Shown: in pieces, positions 43,016 to 50,544 of the stretch | Numbering within the stretch: the first letter of the stretch is position 1 | Layout of the letters: every line of letters begins with the position of its first letter | NCBI RefSeq assembly: GCF_030718205.1 | Contig: NZ_JAUZQF010000012.1 | Location: 62,001-126,000, forward strand | Direction of reading: 5' to 3' | Source: Nonomuraea turcica | GTDB lineage: Bacteria; Actinomycetota; Actinomycetes; Streptosporangiales; Streptosporangiaceae | DNA length: 64,000 nt | Position numbers and translations under genes: made by a program | Notes under the pieces: generated by a model | Database searches by the model: none | Told to the model about the DNA's origin: nothing | What the model saw: the letters and a program-made list of their open reading frames with translations, nothing else

Positions 43016-44485
43016 TCAGATGCTCGCGTGCCGCTCTGCCAGTCCGATGAGGGTACGGGTGACGGCTCCGGTCCCGCCCTTCGGGGTGTAGCCATACGGC
43101 TCGGCCTTGTTGAAGGCGGGCCCGGCCATGTCGATGTGGGCCCAGCGCACCCCTTCGGGCACGAACTCCTTCAGGAAGATGCCCGCCGCCAGCATGCCGC
43201 CCCACCGCTCGGGATGCAGGTTGGCGATGTCGGCGATCGGCGAGTCAAGACCCTTGCGCAGCTCCTCCGGCAGCGGCATGCCCCACGCGCCCTCGCCGGC
43301 CGCGCCCGCGGCCTGGAGGACCAGCTCCCTGATCGCGTCGTCGTTGGCCATGACGCCGGAGATGCGCCAGCCGAGCGAGACGATCTGTGCGCCGGTGAGC
43401 GTGGCCACGTCGACGAGCACGTCGGGGTTGTCCTCGGCGGCCCTGGCGATGCCGTCCATGAGCACCAGGCGGCCCTCGGCGTCGGTGTCGAGCACCTCGA
43501 CGGTCTTGCCGCTGTAGCTGTGGATGACATCGGAGGGGCGCTGCGCGGTGCCGCTCGGCAGGTTTTCCGCCAGGCACAGATAGCCGATGGCGTTGACCGG
43601 CAGGCCCAGCCTGGCGATGCCGATCAGGGCGCCGAGCACCGCGCCCGCGCCGCCCATGTCCGACTTCATCCAGTCCATCGCGTTGGACGGCTTGAGCGAC
43701 AGACCGCCCGAGTCGAACGTGATGCCCTTGCCCACGAAGGCGAGGGTCTTGCCGGCGTCCGGGTGGCTGTAGGAGAGGCGGACCAGGCGCGGCGGGTTGG
43801 CCGAGCCCTGGCCGACGCCGATGAGGCCGCCGTAGCCGCCGTCCTTGAGCTGCTTGTCGTCGAGCACCTCGACGCTCAGCCCCACCTCGCCGCCCGCCTG
43901 CTCGGCGATCTCGGCGAACTTGGCCGGCCACAGGTCCGAAGGCGGCGTGTTGACCAGGTCGCGGACCAGCGCGACGGACTCGGCCAGGACGCCCGCGCGC
44001 TCGGCGACGGACTCGGGCTGCCCGGAGACCACGGTCAGTTCGGCCACCGGCGCCTTCTGCTCACCGTTGGTGCGGTAGCGGGCGAAGGAGTAGGCGCCGA
44101 GCAGGCCGCCGAGCGCGACCGCCTCGGCCTCCTCGGGGGAGCCCGCGGGAAGGGCGAGCGCGGCGCGCGAGGTGCCGGCGAGCGACCGCACGGCGGCGCC
44201 GGCGGCGCGGCGCAGACCTTCTGCGTCGTAGGAGTCGCCGAGTCCGACCGCGACCAGCAGCGGGGCGGCGATGGCGCCGAACGTGGGCAGCTTGGCCAGC
44301 TCCCCGGCCTTCCCGGAGAAGGTCACCGCGGCGAGCGACGCGGCCAGCTTGCCGCCGAAGGCCGCGTCCAGGGACTCGGCGCCCGTGGCAGGGCTGGGAC
44401 CTTCCTCGCTCGACGTGAAGCCGACGATCAAAGCGTCGGTGTCCAGGGAGACGGGATCTGCTGAGTTCAGCCGCACAGTGGTCAC
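43016..44485 (-). CDS. pepA: Leucyl aminopeptidase (M17)
   Basis: 489 aa from GTG 44485, a start that fits a leaderless transcript (TAGCAT at -10, 8 nt before). Metal-binding catalytic part: VGKGITFDSGGLSLKPSNAMDWMKSDMGGAGAV, then NTDAEGRLVLMDGIA-like DTDAEGRLVLMDG, and ATLTGAQIVSLG. The two-metal site would release N-terminal amino acids from peptides as a hexamer. An in-frame GTG at 44521 would extend it by 12 residues. Confidence 0.95.
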   Translation of the reverse strand: MTTVRLNSADPVSLDTDALIVGFTSSEEGPSPATGAESLDAAFGGKLAASLAAVTFSGKAGELAKLPTFGAIAAPLLVAVGLGDSYDAEGLRRAAGAAVRSLAGTSRAALALPAGSPEEAEAVALGGLLGAYSFARYRTNGEQKAPVAELTVVSGQPESVAERAGVLAESVALVRDLVNTPPSDLWPAKFAEIAEQAGGEVGLSVEVLDDKQLKDGGYGGLIGVGQGSANPPRLVRLSYSHPDAGKTLAFVGKGITFDSGGLSLKPSNAMDWMKSDMGGAGAVLGALIGIARLGLPVNAIGYLCLAENLPSGTAQRPSDVIHSYSGKTVEVLDTDAEGRLVLMDGIARAAEDNPDVLVDVATLTGAQIVSLGWRISGVMANDDAIRELVLQAAGAAGEGAWGMPLPEELRKGLDSPIADIANLHPERWGGMLAAGIFLKEFVPEGVRWAHIDMAGPAFNKAEPYGYTPKGGTGAVTRTLIGLAERHASI

Positions 44486-44566
44486 GTAAACCGATGCTAT
44501 CCAGGGTTTCTGCATACTCACAAACAGGGGTTCATCCTATGAATGGCCGGTAGCGTCTTTCGAGAT

Positions 44567-44591
44567 ATGGTGCTAGTGTCATTAGCACCAT
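44567..44591. promoter_or_regulatory. Operator of the GntR/YtrA-type regulator
   Basis: ATGGTGCTA and TAGCACCAT are perfect 9-bp inverted repeats separated by GTGTCAT. The right arm overlaps the ATG of the regulator, so self-repression at a leaderless start is likely. Confidence 0.8.
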
Positions 44592-44937
44592 GCTGCTGAC
44601 GCTCGATCTCAACGACGCGCGGCCCCTGCACGAGCAGGTGGCCGGCGCGATCCGGCGCGCCATAGGGGACGGCTCCTACGCGCCGGGAGACCGCCTGCCG
44701 CCCGCCCGCGACCTGGCCCAGGCGCTCGGCATCAACCCCAACACCGTGCTGCGGGCGCTGCGCGACCTGCGGGACGAAGGGCTCCTGGAGTTCCGGCGCG
44801 GGCGCGGCGTCAGCGTCGCCGGCCGCGACGGCGGCCGGGCCCTCCTCGTGCAGCGGACCCGCGAGCTGCTGGAAGAGGCCAGAAGGCACGGCTACGGCCG
44901 TGACGACCTCATCGCCATCTTGAAGGAGCTGCCATGA
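44590..44937 (+). CDS. GntR family regulator (YtrA subfamily)
   Basis: 115 aa, the short form without a large effector domain. Residues ~10-75 are the winged helix (PLHEQVAGAIRRAIGDGSYAPGDRLPPARDLAQALGINPNTVLRALRDLRDEGLLEFRRGRGVSVA). The short helical tail allows dimer formation. The stop overlaps the next ATG (ATGA), so it is co-translated with the DUF1648 protein. YtrA regulators control membrane-protein operons in response to cell-envelope stress. Confidence 0.92.
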   Translation: MLLTLDLNDARPLHEQVAGAIRRAIGDGSYAPGDRLPPARDLAQALGINPNTVLRALRDLRDEGLLEFRRGRGVSVAGRDGGRALLVQRTRELLEEARRHGYGRDDLIAILKELP

Positions 44938-45914
44938 ACGCCCGAGTAGCCGCCGCCGCGTGGGGCCTGCTCGTCCTCGCCGGGCAGGTGCTGCTGCCTC
45001 TGGCCGCGCGGGACCGGCTGCCCGATCCGCTGGCCACGCACTGGGGGGCGGCGGCGCGGCCCGACGGCTCGATGTCGTTCGCGGCGTACGTGGGGATGAT
45101 GGTGCTGGTCTGGGCGGTGCCGGGGCTCGGCCTGCTCGCGACGGTGCGGGCCCTGACCCACAGGCAGGGCCGGATGCTCTGGTGGGGCGTGCTGTTCGGC
45201 GCGGGCGTGTTCGCGTTCGGCATGAACGTCACGACCGTGCTGGCCAACCTGGACGCGCCCGGCTGGCGTGAGGCGCGACTGCCGGGCTGGGCCGTCCTCG
45301 CGGTCGTCGGCGCGACGCTGGCCGTCGCCGTCGCGGCCGGCTACCTGGGCAGGGGAGCGCCCGACGAGCCCGCGCCCGCCGGGCTGCGCCCGCCGCTCTT
45401 GCGGCTCAGGGCAGGGCAGCGGACCGTCTGGGTCAGTCACGTCGCCAACCCGTGGCTGGCCGTGGTCACCGCGGTCGCGGCGGCTGTCATCGCCGTGCTG
45501 GCCGCGCTCTCCTTCGCCGGCATCGTGCCGGGTGAGCTTGCGGTCCTGGTCCTGCCCGGGCTCGCCCTCGTGCTGGCGCTCGGGGTCCTGACCTCGTCGG
45601 TCTCCGTACGGGCCGGGGACGACCGGGTCGTCGTGCAGTTCGGGCCGCTGGGCTGGCCGGTGCTCAGGATCCCGCTCTCCAAGATCGCCTCGGCGTGGGC
45701 GGAGGAGCGCCATCCGAGCGAAGTCGGCGGATGGGGCATCCGCGGCCTGCGCGGAAGTGCCACCATCATGATGCGCGGCGGCGAATGCCTGGTGCTCGGC
45801 TACCGGACGGGAGGGCAACTGGCGATCAGCATCGACGACGCCGTGCGCGGCGCCTCCCTCATCAACGCCCTCATCAACGTGCGAGTGGAATCGTCAAACG
45901 CTCCCCCGGCTTGA
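44934..45914 (+). CDS. DUF1648 membrane protein, 3' end altered by transposon insertion
   Basis: 326 aa with about eight hydrophobic segments. The N-terminal DUF1648 unit (LPDPLATHWGAAARPDGSM) is followed by a second half carrying a PH-like cytoplasmic domain (SVSVRAGDDRVVVQFGPLGWPVLRIPLSKIASAWAEE). Its last codons (NAPPA) and stop are read from the left end of the IS element, with the TGA in the hairpin loop. The natural C-terminus was replaced by the insertion, probably with little loss of the protein. Confidence 0.85.
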   Translation: MNARVAAAAWGLLVLAGQVLLPLAARDRLPDPLATHWGAAARPDGSMSFAAYVGMMVLVWAVPGLGLLATVRALTHRQGRMLWWGVLFGAGVFAFGMNVTTVLANLDAPGWREARLPGWAVLAVVGATLAVAVAAGYLGRGAPDEPAPAGLRPPLLRLRAGQRTVWVSHVANPWLAVVTAVAAAVIAVLAALSFAGIVPGELAVLVLPGLALVLALGVLTSSVSVRAGDDRVVVQFGPLGWPVLRIPLSKIASAWAEERHPSEVGGWGIRGLRGSATIMMRGGECLVLGYRTGGQLAISIDDAVRGASLINALINVRVESSNAPPA

Positions 45915-45923
45915 AGGCCGGGG
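45904..45923. repeat. Left-end hairpin of the IS element
   Basis: CCCCGGC pairs with GCCGGGG around a TTGAAG loop. It matches the right-end hairpin in layout. The stop codon of the upstream gene is in its loop. Confidence 0.8.
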
Positions 45924-45924
45924 C

Positions 45925-46272
45925 TTGTCCGCCGTGGACGGCTGTGCGTCGTCGGCGGGTGGGCGTTGTTTGACCAGCCCGAGCCATCACCGACAAGGAG
46001 GTGCATCCTTGATGGCTACGTTTCACGCAGGACGGAAGACCCACCGTGCCGTGCTTCCTCAGCGGCACGCTCTGGAACCTGTCTCAGCAGACAACCCCGG
46101 GAGCAGGGACGAAACGGGGGACAGGCGCGCGGCAGGCCGCGCACCCGGCGTGGGACATGGGCGACGGGAGACCCGCCGCACCGCACCGCGTGGCGGGCGT
46201 CACCCCGAGGCGTCAGGTGACGCTGAGGGAGGCCGCGGCATTCCCGCCGCACCCCAGTCACACCAACCGCGC
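45925..46272 (+). ncRNA. Candidate omega RNA (guide scaffold) of IscB
   Basis: 348 nt lie between the left-end hairpin and the first IscB codon. This is where the omega RNA of IscB systems is encoded, and the guide would come from DNA next to the left end. Several GC stems are possible: GCGTCACC/GGTGACGC (46197-46204 and 46216-46223) lies within a larger GGCGGG/CCCGCC pairing (46192-46197 and 46243-46248). The protein frame is open through it, but its sequence (GDRRAAGRAPGVGHGRRETRR) is not domain-like. The RNA itself and its boundaries are inference. Confidence 0.55.
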
Positions 46273-47586
46273 GTGTTCGTGCTGGACAAGCACGGCGCGC
46301 CGCTTCAACCCACCCGCCCGGCGATGGCGCGCAAGCTGCTGGCCTCCGGCCGGGCGGTGATCCACCGGCACACCCCCCTGGTCATCCGGCTGAAAGACCG
46401 GGACGCCGACACCTGCGCGGTGCCCGGCGTCGAGGTCGGCGTCGACCCCGGCAGCAAGCACACCGGCTTGTCCGTCTTCCACGACGGTGACGGCACCCGC
46501 ACGGGGCTGTTCGCGGTGCAGCTCGACCACCGGGGCGGGCGCATCCGAGACCGGCTGGCGGCGCGAGCCGCCTTGCGGCGGCGCCGCCGGGGCGCGAACC
46601 GGCGCTACCGGGCGCCGCGTTTCCTCAACCGAGCCCGGCCGCAGGGATGGCTGGCCCCGTCGCTGCGGCACCGGGTGGACACCACCATGAGCTGGGTGGA
46701 CCGGCTGGCCCGGTGGGCACCGGTGCGCGCCGTGCATGTGGAGCGGGTGGCGTTCGACACCCATGCCATGTCCGCGGGTCGCCCGCTGGAAGGGGCCGAG
46801 TACCAGCAGGGCACCTTGTGCGGGTATGAGGTGCGCGAGTACCTGCTGGAAAAGTGGGGCCGCGCCTGCGCCTACTGCGGCACCAGCGGCGTGCCGCTGA
46901 ACATCGACCACATTCATCCCCGCTCCCGCGGCGGCTCGGACCGGATCTCGAACCTGGCCGTGGCCTGCATCGGCTGCAACCAAGCCAAGAACGCGAGCCC
47001 GGTCCAGGAGTTCCTGGCCACACGCCCGAAGGTCTTGGCGCGTGTGCTGGCCCAGGCCAAGGTGCCACTCAGGGACGCGGCAGCCCTCAACGCGACCAGG
47101 CAGGCGCTGTGGCAAGCTCTGACCGCAACCGGCTTGGTCGTGCACGCCGCCTCCGGCGGGCGGACCAAGTGGAACCGGTCGCGGACCGGCGCCGCCAAGT
47201 CACACACCCTGGATGCCCTGCACGTCGGCGAGCTCGACGCCGTGGCCTGCTGGCCGGCCGTCGTGCTGGTGGCCGCCTGCGCCGGTCGCGGCGGCTACGC
47301 CCGCACCCGCACCGACCGGTACGGGTTCCCCCGGCTACGGCTGCCCAGAGTCAAACAGATCCACGGGTTCGCCACCGGTGACCTGGTACGCGCCAGCGTG
47401 CCCTCCGGCAAAAAAGCCGGGGTTCACACCGGCCGGGTCGCCGTCCGCTCCACCGGCAGCTTCAACATCACCACCACCCGCGGCACCGTCCAGGGCATCG
47501 GCCATCGGCACGTCCGCCTGCTGCAACGCGGCGACGGCAACTCCTACCACCACCAAGCAGAAAGCGAAGGCGATGCGCCACCGTGA
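46273..47586 (+). CDS. iscB: IscB RNA-guided endonuclease (RRXRR/HNH protein)
   Basis: 437 aa. Domain order is that of IscB, the Cas9 ancestor. A PLMP-like domain (residues 1-45, PLQP at 10-13) is followed by RuvC-I (VGVDPG, Asp58) and an Arg-rich bridge helix (RDRLAARAALRRRRRGANRRYR, 92-113). RuvC-II is VHVERVAFD with Glu157. The HNH is CAYC..., LNIDHIHPRSRGG with His213, and a second C-x2-C at 232-235. RuvC-III is AAKSHTLDALHVGELD with Asp314. The C-terminal region 362-425 is the probable target-adjacent-motif binding part. All catalytic residues are kept. GTG 46273 starts exactly at the PLMP domain. A stem-loop follows the stop. Confidence 0.92.
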   Translation: MFVLDKHGAPLQPTRPAMARKLLASGRAVIHRHTPLVIRLKDRDADTCAVPGVEVGVDPGSKHTGLSVFHDGDGTRTGLFAVQLDHRGGRIRDRLAARAALRRRRRGANRRYRAPRFLNRARPQGWLAPSLRHRVDTTMSWVDRLARWAPVRAVHVERVAFDTHAMSAGRPLEGAEYQQGTLCGYEVREYLLEKWGRACAYCGTSGVPLNIDHIHPRSRGGSDRISNLAVACIGCNQAKNASPVQEFLATRPKVLARVLAQAKVPLRDAAALNATRQALWQALTATGLVVHAASGGRTKWNRSRTGAAKSHTLDALHVGELDAVACWPAVVLVAACAGRGGYARTRTDRYGFPRLRLPRVKQIHGFATGDLVRASVPSGKKAGVHTGRVAVRSTGSFNITTTRGTVQGIGHRHVRLLQRGDGNSYHHQAESEGDAPP

Positions 47587-47593
47587 CTGGATC

Positions 47594-47625
47594 GACGGCG
47601 ATTCGCCTGGCGTCGAATCGCCGTC
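47594..47625 (+). terminator. Stem-loop after iscB
   Basis: A perfect 12-bp stem (GACGGCGATTCG and complement) with an 8-base loop, 7 bp after the iscB stop. No T-run follows, so it may act in transcript stability or as a hairpin of the element. Confidence 0.65.
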
Positions 47626-47655
47626 CCCTCCCTGCTCCGCATGAGTCCGTTTCCT

Positions 47656-47675
47656 CTCCGGCCTGAAGGCCGGAG
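47656..47675. repeat. Right-end hairpin of the IS element
   Basis: CTCCGGCC pairs with GGCCGGAG around TGAA. It lies 17 bp before the CPBP protease ATG, and the sequence after it (TATCCACGGAG) also resembles the left end (TTGTCCGCCGTGG). Confidence 0.8.
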
Positions 47676-47692
47676 TATCCACGGAGATTCTG

Positions 47693-48592
47693 ATGAAAAG
47701 ACCTCTGCTCATCTTCATCGTCCTGGCCTTCGGGTTGTCCTGGGCGGCGGTGCTGCCCATCTGGTTCGGCGGTGGGCTCGGCTCGCCGCTGATGGCCGGG
47801 CTGGCCACGCTGATGATGTTCACGCCCACCGTGGGGGTGCTCGGGGTGTGGGCGCTCTCGCGCACGCCGTTCAAGGAGTGGGCCAGGCAGACCGGGCTGA
47901 CGCTCGGCGAGCGCAAGGGCCGCACGGGCGCGCTCGTGCTCGCCGCGTGGTTCGGCGTCCCCCTGCTGGTCTTTCTCGCGATGGGGCTCAGCGCCGCGGT
48001 CGGGCTGGTGTCGCTGGACCTCGGCGGGCTCAGCCTGCTCAGGTCGGCGCTGGAGGGCCGGGGCGCCCCGGTGCCCCCCGACCTCGGCTCGGTGGCCGCC
48101 ATCCAGGTCGTGCTGGCGGTGCTCGCCGGTCCCGTGCTCAACGCGATCCCGGCGCTGGGGGAGGAGTGGGGCTGGCGCGGCTGGCTGCTGCCCCGGCTCG
48201 TGTCCGGGAACGGCGTCTTCGCCGGGCTTCTGCTCTCCGGCGCCATCTGGGGGGTCTGGCACGCGCCGCTCACGCTGCTCGGCTACAACTATCCCCGGCT
48301 CGGGTCGTGGGCGGCGCTGTACTTCATCGGGTTCTGCGTGCTCGCCGGGGTGGTGTTCGGATGGTTGCGGCTGCGCACGGGCAGCGTGTGGCCCGCCGTC
48401 GTGGCGCACGGCTCGCTGAACGCGGTGGCCCCGGCCGCCATCCTGCTCGGCGACGCGGCCGCCCCGCCGAACGAGGTGCTGGTCGGGGTGACCGGCCTGG
48501 TGGGGTGGGTCCTCATCGCGGTGATCGGCGCGGCTCTGCTGCGCTTCTTCCCGGTACGCCCGCCGCAACCGGCTGCCGAGCCCGCCGCCTAG
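47693..48592 (+). CDS. CPBP family intramembrane metalloprotease
   Basis: 299 aa with eight predicted membrane helices. Active-site motifs of the CAAX-protease/bacteriocin-processing family are present: GEEWGWRGWLLPRL with Glu157, Glu158 and Arg162; His190 in WGVWHAPL; His239 in VAHGSLNA. It would cleave within membranes, for example processing a peptide or prenylated protein. The ATG lies just beyond the IS right end, so the ribosome site (GGAG, 47682-47685) may have come from the element. It is probably the third gene of the GntR operon before insertion. Confidence 0.88.
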   Translation: MKRPLLIFIVLAFGLSWAAVLPIWFGGGLGSPLMAGLATLMMFTPTVGVLGVWALSRTPFKEWARQTGLTLGERKGRTGALVLAAWFGVPLLVFLAMGLSAAVGLVSLDLGGLSLLRSALEGRGAPVPPDLGSVAAIQVVLAVLAGPVLNAIPALGEEWGWRGWLLPRLVSGNGVFAGLLLSGAIWGVWHAPLTLLGYNYPRLGSWAALYFIGFCVLAGVVFGWLRLRTGSVWPAVVAHGSLNAVAPAAILLGDAAAPPNEVLVGVTGLVGWVLIAVIGAALLRFFPVRPPQPAAEPAA

Positions 48593-48690
48593 CCGGGCCC
48601 GACTCCGCCTGTCAGCCGAGCCCGCCGCCTAGCCGAGCCCGACTCCGCCGCTCAGCCGAGCCCGGTCAGCCGAGCCCGGTCAGCCGAGCA
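48577..48690. repeat. Short tandem repeats after the CPBP gene
   Basis: The unit (C)AGCCGAGCCCG(GT or CCGCCTAG) is repeated about six times, partly covering the last codons of the protease and the end of cobS. Probably replication slippage. Confidence 0.6.
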
Positions 48691-49627
48691 GCGCGCAGGC
48701 CACCAGCGTGGCGGCCGTGGCCGTCTCCACCAGCGCGCCGAGGACGTCGCCGGTGATGCCGCCGAGGCGCCGCCTGGCGCGCCGGAGCAGCAGCAGGGCG
48801 GCCGCCAGGCCGGTGAGCAGGCCGAGCGGCAGCGCGAGGAAAGCGGGCAGCCGCAGCCCTGTGGCCCCGGGCTCGCCCTCCAGCGAGTACCCAGGGGCTA
48901 TGAGCTCGGGGCCCCACTCCTCGCGGATGATCCCGTCGCTCGGCGCATAGCTGCCGTACCTCAGCCCAGGCGTGAGGTACTGGGGGTCCGAGCCGGTGAA
49001 CCACGTGGTCGCTTCCCGGGCCAAGCCCGACGGCCTGCCGTCCCAGACGTGGGAGTCGATGGACAGGCCGAAGGCGGCGGAGGCGAGCAGGGCGGCCAGG
49101 GTGACGAGCCACGGCGCGGAAGGGCGTACCGTGCCGGCGACCGTCGCCCCCAACCCTTCCGGCCGGGCGGCGGGGACGCTCGGCCGGCAGGCCCACGTCA
49201 GGGCCAGCCGCCCCGCCACGCAGGCGGCCGCCAGGGCCGCGAACCCGGCCTCCGCCAGTGCCGCCACCTGGACGAGCAGCGTGAAGACCAGAGCCATCAC
49301 GCCGAACGGCCCGATGTCCGACTTTTTCATGATGGCGAGCGCCTGATCGGCGGGCTTGCCGCTGCCCAGCCCGTCCGCCAGGTCGGCCAGCCCGTCCAGG
49401 TGCAGGCCCCGGGTCAGCAGGGCCAGCAGCCCGACCGCCAGCGCCGCGCTCAGCAGCGCGGGCACGGGCAGGCCGAGGGGCAATCCGGCGACCGCGCCGA
49501 GCGCCAGGCCGACGACGGGTGCCAGCGTCATCGCCTGCCCCGCGACCTGCCGGTCCACGTGCTCGACCCGCACGGGGAAGACGCTGAGCGTCCCGATCGC
49601 GAACCGCAGCCCGTGCATCAGTGGCAT
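48680..49627 (-). CDS. cobS: Adenosylcobinamide-GDP ribazoletransferase (cobalamin synthase)
   Basis: 315 aa. Joins activated cobinamide with alpha-ribazole in the last step of the lower-ligand assembly, in the membrane. Motifs: FAIGTLSVFPV, GLHLDGLADLADGLGSGKPADQALAIMKKSDIGPFGVMAL and the C-terminal RRRLGGITGDVLGALVETATAATL. It is about 60 residues longer than usual because residues ~189-258 form an extra hydrophilic loop (SHVWDGRPSGLAREATTWF...). ATG 49618 is an equally good start. Confidence 0.93.
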   Translation of the reverse strand: MPLMHGLRFAIGTLSVFPVRVEHVDRQVAGQAMTLAPVVGLALGAVAGLPLGLPVPALLSAALAVGLLALLTRGLHLDGLADLADGLGSGKPADQALAIMKKSDIGPFGVMALVFTLLVQVAALAEAGFAALAAACVAGRLALTWACRPSVPAARPEGLGATVAGTVRPSAPWLVTLAALLASAAFGLSIDSHVWDGRPSGLAREATTWFTGSDPQYLTPGLRYGSYAPSDGIIREEWGPELIAPGYSLEGEPGATGLRLPAFLALPLGLLTGLAAALLLLRRARRRLGGITGDVLGALVETATAATLVACALLG

Positions 49628-49660
49628 ATCCGACGATCGTAGGGCCACTAGGGTGGCGGG

Positions 49661-50461
49661 ATGCACGTGGTTGAACTCGAAGGCGTAGGCGTCCGAGTCG
49701 TCGGCAAGTCGCTGCTGGACGCGGTCGACTGGCAGGTGGACTACGGAGACCACTGGGTGGTCCTCGGCCCCAACGGCGCGGGCAAGACGACGTTGTTGTC
49801 GCTGGCCGGCGCCGTACGGCACCCCAGCGAGGGCACGGTCAAGGTGCTCGGCCACCGGCTCGGGCGGGTCGACGTGCGGGAGTTGCGCCGCCACATCGGC
49901 CTGGTCGCCTCCAGCCAGCGGCTCATCGACGAGGAGCTCATGGAGGAGGAAGGGGCGACCGCGCACACCGTGGTGCTCACCGGGCACACGGGGACGAGCG
50001 TTCCGCTGTGGGACAAGTACGGCGATGCCGAGCGGGACCGGGCCGACCGCCTCCTGGCCGACCTGGGCTGCAAGGACCTGGCGGACCGGCCGTTCCGCGT
50101 GTGCTCGCAGGGTGAGCGGGCCAGGATCAGGATCGCCAGGGCGCTCATGGCGGACCCTGCGCTGGTGCTGCTCGACGAGCCGTTCGCGGGGCTCGATCTG
50201 CCGGCGCGGGAGGACCTCATCACCGCCGTCGAGGACCTGGCCGCGACCAGGCCGGTGCTCACGACCGTGACGGTGACGCACCACGTGGAGGAGGTGCCCG
50301 CGACGACCACGCACGCCATGCTCATGCGCGAGGCCGGGGTGCTGGCCGCCGGGCCGATCGCGGACGTGCTGACCCCGGCCAACCTCTCCGACTGCTTCGG
50401 CCGCCCTCTGCACGTGGACCGGCTCGACGGCCGCTGGTACGCCCGCGCCGTCCGCCCGTAA
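49661..50461 (+). CDS. ABC transporter ATP-binding protein
   Basis: 266 aa. Walker A GPNGAGKT (36-43), a signature of the type CSQGERARIRIARAL, Walker B ALVLLDEPFAGLD and the switch His in VTVTHHVEE. It has the layout of ModF/iron-chelate type ATPases that act with a membrane partner, but no permease gene is adjacent. Divergent from cobS with 33 bp between the starts, so a cobinamide or cobalt transporter role is possible. Confidence 0.88.
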   Translation: MHVVELEGVGVRVVGKSLLDAVDWQVDYGDHWVVLGPNGAGKTTLLSLAGAVRHPSEGTVKVLGHRLGRVDVRELRRHIGLVASSQRLIDEELMEEEGATAHTVVLTGHTGTSVPLWDKYGDAERDRADRLLADLGCKDLADRPFRVCSQGERARIRIARALMADPALVLLDEPFAGLDLPAREDLITAVEDLAATRPVLTTVTVTHHVEEVPATTTHAMLMREAGVLAAGPIADVLTPANLSDCFGRPLHVDRLDGRWYARAVRP

Positions 50462-50520
50462 CGGCGCACCCCGGTCGCTGGTACGCCCGCGCCGTCCGCC
50501 CGTGACGGCGCACGCCGGTC
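50432..50520. repeat. Tandem duplication of the ABC gene 3' end
   Basis: A 44-bp unit containing the last codons (RWYARAVRP*) and the following bases is present twice head to tail. The second copy is non-coding and has TGA instead of TAA. Confidence 0.85.
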
Positions 50521-50544
50521 GCGCTTGCGGTCCGTTTCCGCGGG

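Larger units (their letters stand above)
45897..47690 (+). mobile_element. IS200/IS605-like element carrying iscB only
   Basis: The ~1.8-kb element is bounded by two subterminal hairpins of the same form (GGC-TTGAA-GGCC-type). It contains a structured 5' region and an iscB gene. There is no tnpA (Y1 transposase), so movement would need an enzyme in trans. It lies between the DUF1648 and CPBP protease genes, which were once adjacent in a GntR operon. Exact end bases are inferred from the hairpins. Confidence 0.75.

Noticed and set aside
45925..46272. N-terminal extension of IscB by about 115 codons
   Set aside because: The extra sequence is Arg/Gly-rich with no domain, and IscB normally begins at the PLMP motif. 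The region is better explained as RNA-coding.
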